Shown here one piece after another: positions 1 to 7,949 of a stretch of DNA of 64,000 nt. Both the position numbers and the translations under genes were made by a program. Source of the DNA: Bog-793 sp963803025 (GTDB lineage Bacteria; Actinomycetota; Acidimicrobiia; Acidimicrobiales; Bog-793). A model generated the notes under the pieces. The model saw only the letters and a program-made list of their open reading frames with translations, was not told where the DNA came from and searched no databases. The DNA lies in NCBI GenBank assembly GCA_963803025.1, contig CAWDKZ010000007.1:62001-126000 (forward strand), in the 5' to 3' direction. How positions within the stretch are numbered: position 1 is the stretch's first letter; every line of letters begins with the position of its first letter.

Positions 1-10
1 ATGGCGGCTG

Positions 11-628
11 CTAGTCGAGCGGATCGAGCAAGTAACGCCGGAGCGTGGGGGCGACTGCGTTGGCGACTGCCTGGGGTGGCATTGAGGCGAGCGGTTCGAG
101 GCCGACGACGCAGCGGGCGAGGATGAGTCCGACGATCTGGGAGCCGAAAAGGTTCAACCGGAAGCGGGGATTGTCGTTGCCGAGGGTCGTGGTGAGGGGG
201 ATGAAGAGTTCGCGGGTGAGGAACTCGCGCATCATGCGGGCGACGGCGGGTTCGCTGGCGGCGGCGCGGACGACTCCGGTCAGTCGTTGATGGAGGTCGG
301 ACTGCTCGAGGATCTCGACGAGGAGGGCGGCGAGACGCTGGTCGATGGTCGCGGGGTCACCAGCGAGGATGTCGGGCAGCATCTCGGCGGGGTTGAGCGG
401 AAGCCCGACGGCGGCGACGAACAGCTCTTGCTTGGAACCGAAGAAGTAGGCAATCAGCCTCTGGTCGACTCCCGCCTCGGCGGCGATCGCGCGGAGCGCT
501 GCGCGGTCGTAACCGTGTTCGGCGAAGTGGCGGCTCGCGGCGGCGAGGATCGCTGCGCGCGTGCCACTCGAGCCGGGGCGGCGGCCGCGGCGTCTTCCCT
601 GTTCGGGACTTTCGGCGGTTGACATCAA
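11..628 (-). CDS. TetR-family transcriptional regulator
   Basis: DNA-binding repressor of the TetR family, 204-205 aa, the usual length. The N-terminal helix-turn-helix is clear: residues about 20-65 include AAILAAASRHFAEHGYD and the recognition-helix region ending AYFFGSKQELF. The C-terminal two thirds is the variable ligand and dimerisation domain. The start is either TTG at 628 or the adjacent ATG at 625; an AGGAGA ribosome-binding site lies 7-10 nt upstream of these. It is divergent from the MFS exporter that starts at 657, a classic regulator/efflux-pump pair, and a palindrome over the exporter start is its probable operator. The inducer is unknown. Confidence 0.9.
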   Translation of the reverse strand: MMSTAESPEQGRRRGRRPGSSGTRAAILAAASRHFAEHGYDRAALRAIAAEAGVDQRLIAYFFGSKQELFVAAVGLPLNPAEMLPDILAGDPATIDQRLAALLVEILEQSDLHQRLTGVVRAAASEPAVARMMREFLTRELFIPLTTTLGNDNPRFRLNLFGSQIVGLILARCVVGLEPLASMPPQAVANAVAPTLRRYLLDPLD

Positions 629-648
629 ACCCTGTTCTCCTATTATTC

Positions 649-677
649 TTCATTCGATGACTTCGTCATCTGATGAA
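649..677. promoter_or_regulatory. Probable TetR operator overlapping the MFS start codon
   Basis: Inverted repeat of two 13-bp arms (TTCATTCGATGAC at 649-661 and GTCATCTGATGAA at 665-677) around a 3-bp centre. The arms match at 11 of 13 positions and the inner 6 bp are perfect. The ATG of the exporter (657) lies inside the left arm and a TATTAT -10 box sits at 641-646. Binding here would block the exporter promoter and the first codons, and would sit next to the tetR start. The operator role is inferred from position and symmetry. Confidence 0.6.
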
Positions 678-2279
678 TTATTCCACGAACGGGCGGCTGG
701 GGTCGAGCACGGCGCGCGGGAGGCCGTTTCGTCGCGACACTGGCTCGCGCTGGCCGTGCTGTGCGTGTCGCTGCTGATCGTCTCGCTCGACGGCACCGTC
801 CTCAACGTCGCCCTGCCGACGCTCGTGCGCAAGCTGCACGCCAGCTCGAGCGATCTGCAATGGATCGTCGATGCCTACGTCGTGCTGTTCGCCGGGCTGA
901 TGCTCGTGTCGGGCAGCCTCGCCGACCGAGTCGGCCGCAAGCGCACGTTCCTCGCCGGCTTGGTTGCATTCGCGGCCTGCTCGACGTGGGCCGCGCTTTC
1001 CGGCTCGGTCGGGACGCTCGTCGCGGCCCGTGCGAGCATGGGCATCGGAGCCGCGCTCATCATGCCCTCCACGCTGGCGATCATCACCAACACCTTCACC
1101 GAGACGCACGAGCGGCAGCGCGCGATCGGCCTCTGGGGGGCGACAAGCGGGGCCGGGATCGCACTCGGCCCGATCGTCGGCGGATTGCTCTTGGCGCACT
1201 TCTGGTGGGGCTCGGTGTTCCTGATCAACGTGCCGATCGCCGCGGTCGGTTTTGCCTTCGCGCTTCCATTCGTCCCGGACTCGCGGAATCCGTCGGCGTA
1301 TCACCCCGACCTGGCCGGGTCGCTCCTCTCGACAGCCGGGCTGGGACTGCTCCTCGGCGCGATCATCGAGGCGCCCGTGCACGGCTGGTCGTCGCCGCTC
1401 GTGCTGGGCACCGGCATCGGTGGATGCGCAACCATCACTGCCTTTGTCATCTGGGAGCGGACTCGCGCGCTTCCGATGCTCAACCTACGGTTCTTCCGCG
1501 AGAAGAGTTTCTCCGCCGCGATCGTGTCGGTTGGCCTGATGATGTTCGGCGTGCTCGGCGCCTTCTTCGTTCTCACACAGTTCCTCCAGTTCCAGATTGG
1601 TTACTCGCCGTTGCAGGCCGGGGTGCGCATGCTCCCCGCCGCCGGCGCGATCGCCCTGGCCGCCCCGCTCTCCAGCGAACTTGTGCGCGCGCTCGGCACG
1701 AAGCTGACCATCGTCGCCGGCCTGCTCTTCGCCACGGCCGGCCTCTGGCAGATCTCCGGCGCCACGGTCACCACCAGCTACGGCGGCATCGTCGCCGGCA
1801 TGGCCCTGCTCGGCGTCGGCGCCGGGCTCGTCATCCCCTCGGCGACGGCATCGGTGATGGGCTCAGTCCCGAGAGAGCACACGGGCGTCGGCGGGGCCAC
1901 CAACGGCACCTTCCTCCAGGTGGGCGGCGCCCTCGGCGTGGCCGTGATCGGCAGCCTGCTCTCTGGTCGCTACCAGGACCGCCTCACCAGCGCCCTCGCC
2001 CCCTACCACCTCCCGCACACGCTCGAGCAGTCCGTCCTCGGCACGCTCGGCGCGGCGCTCGTCGTCGCCCACCACGTCGGCGGTACCACCGGCGCCCTGT
2101 TCGCGCGCGCCGCTCACTCCGCTTTCACCAGCGGGATGGATCTCGGCCTGTTCACCGCAGCAGTTGTCGCTCTCGCCGCCGCCGCGATCGCGGTCGCAAC
2201 CCTCCCCGGCAAGGCACCCGCCCGCAGACGCCGGCACCACGCACCCAAGACCACAGCCGCGGCGCTGCCCAGACATTGA
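657..2279 (+). CDS. MFS drug exporter, DHA2/EmrB-QacA type (14 TM)
   Basis: Inner-membrane proton-driven multidrug exporter of 540 aa, typical for 14-helix DHA2 transporters. Visible family motifs are LDGTVLNVALP in helix 1, the loop motif GSLADRVGRKR (motif A), and GATSGAGIALGPIVGG in helix 5 (antiporter motif C). A basic His/Arg-rich tail ends the protein. The ATG at 657 is preferred because upstream in-frame codons overlap tetR and a TATTAT box lies 10 nt upstream, giving a nearly leaderless mRNA. It is probably controlled by the divergent TetR protein. The substrate cannot be predicted. Confidence 0.9.
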   Translation: MTSSSDELFHERAAGVEHGAREAVSSRHWLALAVLCVSLLIVSLDGTVLNVALPTLVRKLHASSSDLQWIVDAYVVLFAGLMLVSGSLADRVGRKRTFLAGLVAFAACSTWAALSGSVGTLVAARASMGIGAALIMPSTLAIITNTFTETHERQRAIGLWGATSGAGIALGPIVGGLLLAHFWWGSVFLINVPIAAVGFAFALPFVPDSRNPSAYHPDLAGSLLSTAGLGLLLGAIIEAPVHGWSSPLVLGTGIGGCATITAFVIWERTRALPMLNLRFFREKSFSAAIVSVGLMMFGVLGAFFVLTQFLQFQIGYSPLQAGVRMLPAAGAIALAAPLSSELVRALGTKLTIVAGLLFATAGLWQISGATVTTSYGGIVAGMALLGVGAGLVIPSATASVMGSVPREHTGVGGATNGTFLQVGGALGVAVIGSLLSGRYQDRLTSALAPYHLPHTLEQSVLGTLGAALVVAHHVGGTTGALFARAAHSAFTSGMDLGLFTAAVVALAAAAIAVATLPGKAPARRRRHHAPKTTAAALPRH

Positions 2280-2601
2280 CCGCTGATGGGGCGGCCACGA
2301 CTGCGGAGCGAGTCTGCGACGGACTCCTTGACTCCATCACACGGTTCGGCGTGCCGTCAGCGGGAGGACCAGCGGCAGCGAACGTCCGCCCCGAACGCTC
2401 CGCAAAGAGACCCGAGTCGCGTCTCAGATCTCCTGGACTGGACGGCGCCGGGGTGGCGCGTGCTCATGAACCAGCGGCCGTTTCCACTGTTCGCAGGAGT
2501 AGCGGCCCTCATCGACGGCGACAGATCTCGAGCGAGTCGGAGAGGCTTCGCCGCTGGGACGCGGATGCGTCGTCCGCGACGCATCCGGAATCAGCTGAGT
2601 C
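2280..2601. other. Intergenic region with a strong hairpin next to IS30
   Basis: No convincing gene. The only notable structure is an 11-bp perfect stem with a TCCG loop at 2562-2587, which ends 14 bp before the left end of the IS30 element. It could be the exporter terminator, although no T-run follows, or a palindromic insertion target. Confidence 0.5.
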
Positions 2602-3818
2602 CTCAACTGGTCATCGCAACACCTCTCTGATCGGCGAACACTGATGTCGTCGATGGGGAGGAACGGTGATGGCGAGGTTCACAGAAGCCGACAGGGCGAC
2701 GATCTGGGAGATGCGGGAGGCCGGCGTACCGGTGAAGCGCATCGCCAAGCACCTCGGACGCCAGAACTCTTCGCTTCGGAAGTTCATCGCCGACGCAGGG
2801 GGGAGACGACCGCACGAACGAGGGCGTGCTGAGCTCAGGCTCTCCCTTGAAGAGCGAGAAGAGATTTCGCGAGGACTCGCCGCAGGTCTCTCGATCCGGG
2901 TGATCTCGACTGGACTCGGGCGTGCGCCCTCGACGGTGTGTCGAGACGTGAACGCGAATGGCGGCCGTCAGCATTACCGAGCGCGCCTCGCCGACCGGGG
3001 TGCGCAACGACGCGCCCTGCGGCCCAGGCGGGCGAAGCTTTCCCGGTGCCGCCGGCTCAGATCGACCGTCGTCGACAAGCTCGAGGCCAGGTGGTCACCC
3101 GAGCAGATCTCCGCGTGGTTGGCTCTTAGCTATCCGAATGATCCGGAGATGCGGGTGTCCCACGAGACCATCTACCAGTCGCTGTTCGTCCAGGGCCGTG
3201 GAGCGCTGCGGAAAGAGCTCCACACCTGCCTGCGAAGCGGTCGGGCGATGCGAAGAGCCAAGGCCTACACCAAGGGCGGGGTCGGCCAGGGACAGCTCCG
3301 CAACATGGTGATGATCTCCGAGCGACCGGCCGAGGTCGCCGACCGCGCCGTGCCCGGGCACTGGGAGGGTGATCTCATCTTCGGCAAGAAGATGACCGCA
3401 ATCGGCACGCTCGTCGAGCGTCACAGCCGCTACGTCATCTTGTTGAAGCTGCCCCACGGGAACACCGCCGAGTCGGTCCGCACCGCACTCGCGAAGCGCA
3501 TCGTCACGCTTCCCGTCCAGCTCCGCAGATCGATCACCTGGGACCAGGGAAAGGAGATGGCCGAGCACGTCCAGTTCACGATCGACACCGGGGTGCAGAT
3601 CTACTTCTGCGACCCGAAGAGCCCCTGGCAACGCGGCAGCAACGAGAACACGAACGGTCTCTTGCGCCAATACCTGCCGAAGTCAACAGATCTCTCGCAG
3701 TGCACCCAACGCGAGCTCGATGCCATCGCCCGTTCCCTCAACAACAGACCTCGACAGACGCTCGGGTGGATGACACCATCTCAGGCGTTCGCCAAGGCTG
3801 TTGCGTTGACCGCTTGAG
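2602..3818 (+). mobile_element. IS30-family insertion sequence (intact)
   Basis: A 1217-bp element bounded by imperfect 22-bp terminal inverted repeats at 2602-2623 and 3797-3818 that match at 18 of 22 positions; the shared core reads TGTTGCG outward. The right repeat contains the transposase stop codon. Length, single transposase gene and repeat size fit the IS30 family. No clear target duplication is visible; IS30 elements often make only 2-3 bp. A decayed relative in the same orientation lies at about 6071-6270. Confidence 0.85.
2666..3817 (+). CDS. IS30-family transposase
   Basis: DDE transposase of 382-383 aa, full length for IS30. It has an N-terminal helix-turn-helix (ADRATIWEMREAGVPVKRIA), a second HTH-like segment near residue 75, and a C-terminal RNase H-like catalytic core. 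The core shows GHWEGDLIFG (first Asp), TWDQGKEM (second Asp) and SPWQRGSNENTNGLLRQY (catalytic Glu region). It starts at GTG 2666 or ATG 2669. The reading frame is uninterrupted, so the element may still be active. Confidence 0.95.
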   Translation: MMARFTEADRATIWEMREAGVPVKRIAKHLGRQNSSLRKFIADAGGRRPHERGRAELRLSLEEREEISRGLAAGLSIRVISTGLGRAPSTVCRDVNANGGRQHYRARLADRGAQRRALRPRRAKLSRCRRLRSTVVDKLEARWSPEQISAWLALSYPNDPEMRVSHETIYQSLFVQGRGALRKELHTCLRSGRAMRRAKAYTKGGVGQGQLRNMVMISERPAEVADRAVPGHWEGDLIFGKKMTAIGTLVERHSRYVILLKLPHGNTAESVRTALAKRIVTLPVQLRRSITWDQGKEMAEHVQFTIDTGVQIYFCDPKSPWQRGSNENTNGLLRQYLPKSTDLSQCTQRELDAIARSLNNRPRQTLGWMTPSQAFAKAVALTA

Positions 3819-3920
3819 CGCGCAGCTCTTCAGGGTGTCCTTTCTTCGGCCGCTAACGGAGAGTTCTCGGACAATCGCAGCAAGGCGCCAAGCTTTTCGG
3901 CGACTGGTGGGCATGGCTTT

Positions 3921-4826
3921 TCACGGTCCGGAAAGTCCTCGCGCGTCGGCCCGGCGAAAGGCGGCTTCGGCACCTTCGGTGTCGCCCCGACGCCTGAGGA
4001 GTGCGCCGAGGTTGTATGCGCCCGCCGCACTGCCCCGCTCGTCCGCCCGACGGTAGGCCGCCTCGGCATCTTCGGCGTCGCCCCGATCCTCGAGGAAGAC
4101 GCCTATGTTGCAAGCACCATCTGGGTCGCCCCGTTCGTCCGCCCGGCGAAAGGCCGCTTCGGCACCATCGGTGTCGCCCCGATCCTCGAGAAGCAGGCCA
4201 AGGCTGGCGGCGCCCGCCGCACTGCCCCGCTCGTCCGCCCTGCGAAAAGCGGCCTCCGCAGCGTCGGTGTCGCCCCGACGTGCGAGAACGACGCCGAGAT
4301 TGCAAGCACCCTGCGTACTGCCCCGCTCGTCCGCTCGGCGAAGAGCGGCCTCGGCACCGTCGATGTCGCCGCGGTCTTCGAGGAACTTGCCGAGACTGCA
4401 GGCACCATCTGGGTCGCCCCGCGCGTCCGCCCGGCGAAAGGCCGCTTCGGCACCTTCGGTGTCGCCCCGACGTACGAGGAGCAAGCCGAGGTTGCAGGCG
4501 CCCTCTGGGTCGCCCCGCTCGTCCGCCCGGCGAAAGGCCGCCTCGGCACCGTCGGTGTCGCCCCGATTCAGGAGGAGCACGCCGAGGTTGCAGGCGCCCT
4601 CTGGGTCGCCCCGCTCGTCCGCCCGGCGAAAGGCGGCCTCGGCACCGCCGATGTCACCCCGACGGGCGAGAGCCACGCCGAGGTTGCAGTCATCTGACGC
4701 GCTGCCTTGCTCGTCGACCTGTCCGGAGGCGGCTTCAGCCACCTCGATCGCTTCGCCGGCGTCGCGGGCAAAGCCAGCGGGTAAGGCTCGGTCTCCAGGT
4801 GCTTTGCGGCGGCGTCCCGACATCAC
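3921..4826 (-). CDS. Tandem 32-residue helical-repeat (TPR/Sel1-like) protein
   Basis: 301-aa protein made almost wholly of a 32-residue repeat: seven full copies and one partial copy of GD..GAEAAFRRADERG...GACNLG.LL..R. The alternation of two amphipathic helices per unit is typical of TPR/Sel1-like solenoids that mediate protein-protein contacts. No signal peptide or catalytic domain is visible. The start is GTG 4826 or ATG 4823. It lies directly after the IS30 right end. Similar repeat proteins are common in actinobacteria without known function. Confidence 0.75.
   Translation of the reverse strand: MMSGRRRKAPGDRALPAGFARDAGEAIEVAEAASGQVDEQGSASDDCNLGVALARRGDIGGAEAAFRRADERGDPEGACNLGVLLLNRGDTDGAEAAFRRADERGDPEGACNLGLLLVRRGDTEGAEAAFRRADARGDPDGACSLGKFLEDRGDIDGAEAALRRADERGSTQGACNLGVVLARRGDTDAAEAAFRRADERGSAAGAASLGLLLEDRGDTDGAEAAFRRADERGDPDGACNIGVFLEDRGDAEDAEAAYRRADERGSAAGAYNLGALLRRRGDTEGAEAAFRRADARGLSGP
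3924..4658 (-). repeat. 96-bp tandem coding repeats (about 7.6 copies)
   Basis: DNA-level tandem repeat with a 96-bp period, matching the 32-residue protein repeat. Many units are nearly identical at the nucleotide level, so the copy number is likely to change by slippage or recombination and short-read assemblies may collapse it. Confidence 0.85.
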
Positions 4827-5185
4827 ACGGAAAGCCTAGGAGCCCTTCGTGCAGCCAGCCCGCTCAATCGGGAACTCGAAGCTCGGGTAACGGGTATCCC
4901 GGATCATAGGGAAGGCGAGGTCGGCTTTGGGCCCACGGCCGTCGTCGCCAGTCGGAGTCATTGGCAACGTCGGCTCTTGCACGCGCCCATCCGAGGAGCA
5001 ACCAGCGCGCGCGGAAAGGAAAGGGCGGGGCGAGCGGAACCCGGCCGTGCCGCCGACGTCATGCGCTCACGCGGCCCGCGCGTCTGTGCACAGAGGGGAC
5101 TCGATCCCCAGACCCCGAAGCCGTCCGTCCGAGCCACATCGTCCCCGACCAGCACTTATACGGGGTGACCTGCTGTCGAGCCCGC
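4827..5185. other. Intergenic region, no gene recognised
   Basis: About 360 bp between two leftward genes. I see no reading frame with coding character. A short GGGGATCGAGTCCCC element on the minus strand (5095-5109) resembles a tRNA T-arm, but no matching acceptor or anticodon stem is present. Confidence 0.5.
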
Positions 5186-5926
5186 TCAGCCCGTGATCTT
5201 CGAGTAGGCGATCGTCGAGCTGGCTGGCGGGGCGCTCACGACGACGTGCTCACCCCAGTTGGAGAACATGATCGTCTCCTTGCCGCCACCCGAAGCGGTC
5301 ATGGTGTCCTCGACCGGCAGGGTCGCGCCCACGGCCGAGATGATCAGCGTGTTCGACAATTTGGGCGCAGAGCTCGTGGCTGCGGTCGTCCACCTGAGGA
5401 TGTACAGCTTGGCGCCCTTGACGACCTCGGTGGATAGCTTCGTCCCCTTGGCCGCCGGGAGCCCGCCCGTTACCCACGAGATCGTGAGGTTGGACTCAAC
5501 GCTGGAGTACTCGCTCGTGCCGGTATTCACGAACATCCAGTCCTTACCGAGCTTCTTTGCCTCCGCCGAGGACAGCCCAGAGATCGTGGTCAGCCCGGAG
5601 TAGTTCCCACGGACATAGGCGCGGGCGGGGGTCACCTCGGTCGTCAGGGTCGCCTTGCCCAGCGAGATGGACTCCACGCCGCTCTTTTCCCCCAAGTCAG
5701 CGGCCGTCTTCTCCGTGCTCGACGACGAGCTGGGCTTGAACGTGACCACCAGGTGGACGCTCGACCGCTTGGTGATCGCCGCCTTCGCGGCTGCCAGCAC
5801 CGAACTCGTCGTCACAACTCCGGCAGATGCCGACGCCCCAAGAGCGGCCGACATGACGAGTGCGGCTGCGCCGAATGCGAGCGCGCGGACAAGGCGCGAA
5901 ACGCTTGGTCGGACGAGGAAATCCAT
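5186..5926 (-). CDS. Secreted protein of unknown function
   Basis: 246-aa exported protein. The N-terminus has basic residues (RPSVSRLVR) and then a hydrophobic stretch ending ALGASASAG, a good Sec signal peptide with an AxA-type cleavage site near residue 35. There is no lipobox cysteine. The mature part is Ser/Thr-rich and beta-strand-like, with alternating segments such as VHLVVTFKP and TLIISAVGATLPV. This recalls the LprG/LppX-type beta-sheet fold, but that is only an impression. ATG 5926 is chosen because a TACGTT box lies 6 nt upstream (leaderless pattern). Confidence 0.7.
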   Translation of the reverse strand: MDFLVRPSVSRLVRALAFGAAALVMSAALGASASAGVVTTSSVLAAAKAAITKRSSVHLVVTFKPSSSSSTEKTAADLGEKSGVESISLGKATLTTEVTPARAYVRGNYSGLTTISGLSSAEAKKLGKDWMFVNTGTSEYSSVESNLTISWVTGGLPAAKGTKLSTEVVKGAKLYILRWTTAATSSAPKLSNTLIISAVGATLPVEDTMTASGGGKETIMFSNWGEHVVVSAPPASSTIAYSKITG

Positions 5927-5932
5927 CTCATT

Positions 5933-5938
5933 AACGTA
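5933..5938 (-). promoter_or_regulatory. -10 box of a probable leaderless promoter
   Basis: TACGTT on the minus strand, 6 nt before the ATG of the secreted-protein gene. Same arrangement as several other starts in this window. Confidence 0.45.
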
Positions 5939-6070
5939 GCTGTTCACCAAAGACGGCGAGGAACAGCTCGGTCTTGGGACTGGCGCGGTGCTTCACCTGT
6001 CTTTACAGACCCGTCTCGAGCGAGCTGCCTTTCATGGGTTCGGACGCTGCTGCCCGAGATCGCCTGTGTC

Positions 6071-6270
6071 CTCGACCGATCGTCGCAACACCTCACGGAT
6101 CGGCGAGCATTGATGCCGTCGATCGGGAGGCGTGGTGATGAGGAGACTCTCGGAGGCAGAGAGGCCGACGATCTCGTCCGAGGAATCAACATCTCTCGCC
6201 ACAGCTCAGAGATCGCGCACGGGACGGGTGTGGCTCCACGGTGCATCGCGAGTCGGATGGGTTCGTGACG
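6071..6270 (+). mobile_element. Decayed 5' remnant of an IS30-family element
   Basis: The left 200 bp of an old IS30 relative. A 22-bp left terminal repeat at 6071-6092 matches that of the intact copy (2602-2623) at 18 positions. The distance from the repeat to the transposase ATG (67 bp) is identical in both. The reading frame begins RRLSEAERPTI, like the intact RFTEADRATI, then breaks; a second stretch (EIAHGTGVAPRCIASRMG) continues the homology in another frame. Nothing of the catalytic core remains. 6270-6482 holds no recognisable gene. Confidence 0.75.
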
Positions 6271-6482
6271 GCACCATTGCGACTGCATCTACGACTGACT
6301 GGCGAGGTCTGCTTGGTCACGCACCCTCGGGAAGGCGTCGCTCACCTTCCCGTGGCGAGCCCTCCCGCAGTTCCCGTAGACTGACATCGTCGACATCGCC
6401 GCGAGCAGGTGTTTCGTCTGATCGTCGGAAGAAAGACGACGAGTCGCTCGGGTGGGTCGGCACGCGGCGGGACTGTTGAGCA

Positions 6483-7172
6483 ATGAGGGGCTTACGAAGC
6501 GTGATGGATGTCGCGACGAAGGACTGCACTGCGCTGGGCGATGCGGAGCTTGGCGAGTTCGCGGACCTCTGCGCGGAGAACGGGAACGGCTACGAGGTTG
6601 GCTTCCTCTCCAAGCAGCGCGAGGAGTGGGTGCTCGTGAGCCACGCCCGCGAGCAGAACAAGCTGCGCGGCTTCGCCTTCTCGACGCTCGAGCGCATCGG
6701 CGGCACGCCGAGCCTTCTCGTCGGCGTCGCCTCCTTCACGCGCACCAACACGGCTGAACAGGCGCTGAAGGCGATCATGCGTGACCTGTTCCGCAGGGCG
6801 GTCCTCGCCTTCCCCGACGAGGACGTGCTCGTCGGCACGCGCATGGCGAACGCGGCCTCATTTCGTGGCTACGGCGGGCTCGCCGACATCGTGCCGCGTC
6901 CGGGACACAAGCCCTCGGGTGAGGAGCGCGCCTGGGGCCGGCGGCTCGCCAAGCGGTTCGGCGTCGACGGGCAGCTCGATGATCGTGTCTTCGTCGTGAA
7001 AGGGGACGCGAGCCCTGCGGGGATGCTCGACTACGCGCCGCGCAAGGCGCCCGCGCTGGCGATCAAGCTCGCCGAGTTGTTCACGCCGCTCGACTGCTCA
7101 CGCCGGGACACCCTCGTCGCGTTCGGCTGGGCGATGGCCGAGGACCTCGCGGCCGGATCCCTCCCAAAGTAG
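6483..7172 (+). CDS. Conserved actinobacterial-type hypothetical protein
   Basis: 229-aa soluble protein with no signal peptide or membrane helix. Segments such as WVLVSHAREQNKLRGFAFSTLE followed by LLVGVASFTR suggest an alpha/beta fold of the GNAT kind, but no acetyl-CoA loop motif is evident, so no function is assigned. Starts at 6483 and 6504 are both ATG; neither has a clear ribosome-binding site. Its 3' end overlaps the convergent gene ending at 7098 by 75 bp. Confidence 0.65.
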   Translation: MRGLRSVMDVATKDCTALGDAELGEFADLCAENGNGYEVGFLSKQREEWVLVSHAREQNKLRGFAFSTLERIGGTPSLLVGVASFTRTNTAEQALKAIMRDLFRRAVLAFPDEDVLVGTRMANAASFRGYGGLADIVPRPGHKPSGEERAWGRRLAKRFGVDGQLDDRVFVVKGDASPAGMLDYAPRKAPALAIKLAELFTPLDCSRRDTLVAFGWAMAEDLAAGSLPK

Positions 7173-7949
7173 CTTCCGCAACCGGCGCGACCAGCGCCGC
7201 GGCACCCGGCGGGGCAGCACGGCGAGGACCATCTTCGAGGCATGACCCTGGCGCACCGCCGCCAGTCCGCAGATGAGGTAGCTCGGACGGAAACCGAGCG
7301 TCTCGACGAGCTCGCCGCGGCGCAGCGGGCGATCCGCCGCGAAGGCTGCGCGACGCGCGACCGGGTCGCCGACGAGCACCGCCTGGGTCGTCCCGGACCA
7401 CGAGACCGTCGCGACGACCTCGCCGTCGGGACGCACGGAGAGCTCGAGCGCACGTGGCGACGTCTCGATGACGACGACCGATTGGGCCGTCCCGTCGAGG
7501 TCGATGTAGGCGATCGACGGACCCCAGGTCGAAAGCAGCGAGGCGCCCAGGCGTTCGGGCGACGCGAGCTGGTCGAGAAGCCGCCGTGCGGGACGGCGAC
7601 GGGCGCGTCCGAGCAGTGTCGGCGGGCCGAGCGCGACGATCGCCTCGGGTCTCGCCGGGTCCGCCGGTTCCTCGTCGTCGGCGAGCGTCAGGGCGACGAT
7701 GTCGAACCGGGCGGCGAGGCGAGGCGCGCCGTCCGGGGTCCGCACCCGCTGGAGGGCGCGCCCGCCCTCGGGGCGCGACCGCAGCAGCGCCCCCGAGGCG
7801 AGGTCGACGCCGACCCACTCCTCGGGTCCCGGCGCGAGCACGAGACAGGTGAGCTCGGCACCGGGCGTGGCGAGCGGCCGCGTGCCGGCGCGCAGACGAC
7901 GGGGGAACCGGATGTGGCGGTGTGCTGGGGGCGTCGCGGTCGTCGTCAC
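7098..7949 (-). CDS. Hypothetical protein, coupled to the YyaL-type gene
   Basis: 283-aa soluble protein, Arg- and Leu-rich, with no recognised domain. A beta-rich middle (SIAYIDLDGTAQSVVVIE) is followed by a basic C-terminus. The GTG start at 7949 overlaps the stop of the upstream gene as GTGA, so the two are probably translationally coupled. Nothing visible indicates a catalytic role. Confidence 0.6.
   Translation of the reverse strand: MTTTATPPAHRHIRFPRRLRAGTRPLATPGAELTCLVLAPGPEEWVGVDLASGALLRSRPEGGRALQRVRTPDGAPRLAARFDIVALTLADDEEPADPARPEAIVALGPPTLLGRARRRPARRLLDQLASPERLGASLLSTWGPSIAYIDLDGTAQSVVVIETSPRALELSVRPDGEVVATVSWSGTTQAVLVGDPVARRAAFAADRPLRRGELVETLGFRPSYLICGLAAVRQGHASKMVLAVLPRRVPRRWSRRLRKLLWEGSGREVLGHRPAERDEGVPA

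Noticed and set aside
2599..3821. Target-site duplication of the IS30 element
   Set aside because: Bases next to the two ends (GTC/TC on the left, CGC on the right) do not match; no duplication can be claimed.
4001..4909. Plus-strand frames of 244-302 codons over the repeat gene
   Set aside because: Pro/Arg/Ser-rich products arise from the antisense of the 96-bp repeats; the minus-strand reading gives a sensible helical repeat protein.
5095..5109. tRNA T-arm-like GGGGATCGAGTCCCC on the minus strand
   Set aside because: T54 would be A, the fifth stem pair fails, and no matching acceptor, D-arm or anticodon arm is found nearby.
2602..6092. Composite transposon formed by the two IS30 copies
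   Set aside because: The second copy keeps only its left 200 bp and lacks a right end, so it cannot define a mobile unit; retained only as a note on shared ancestry.
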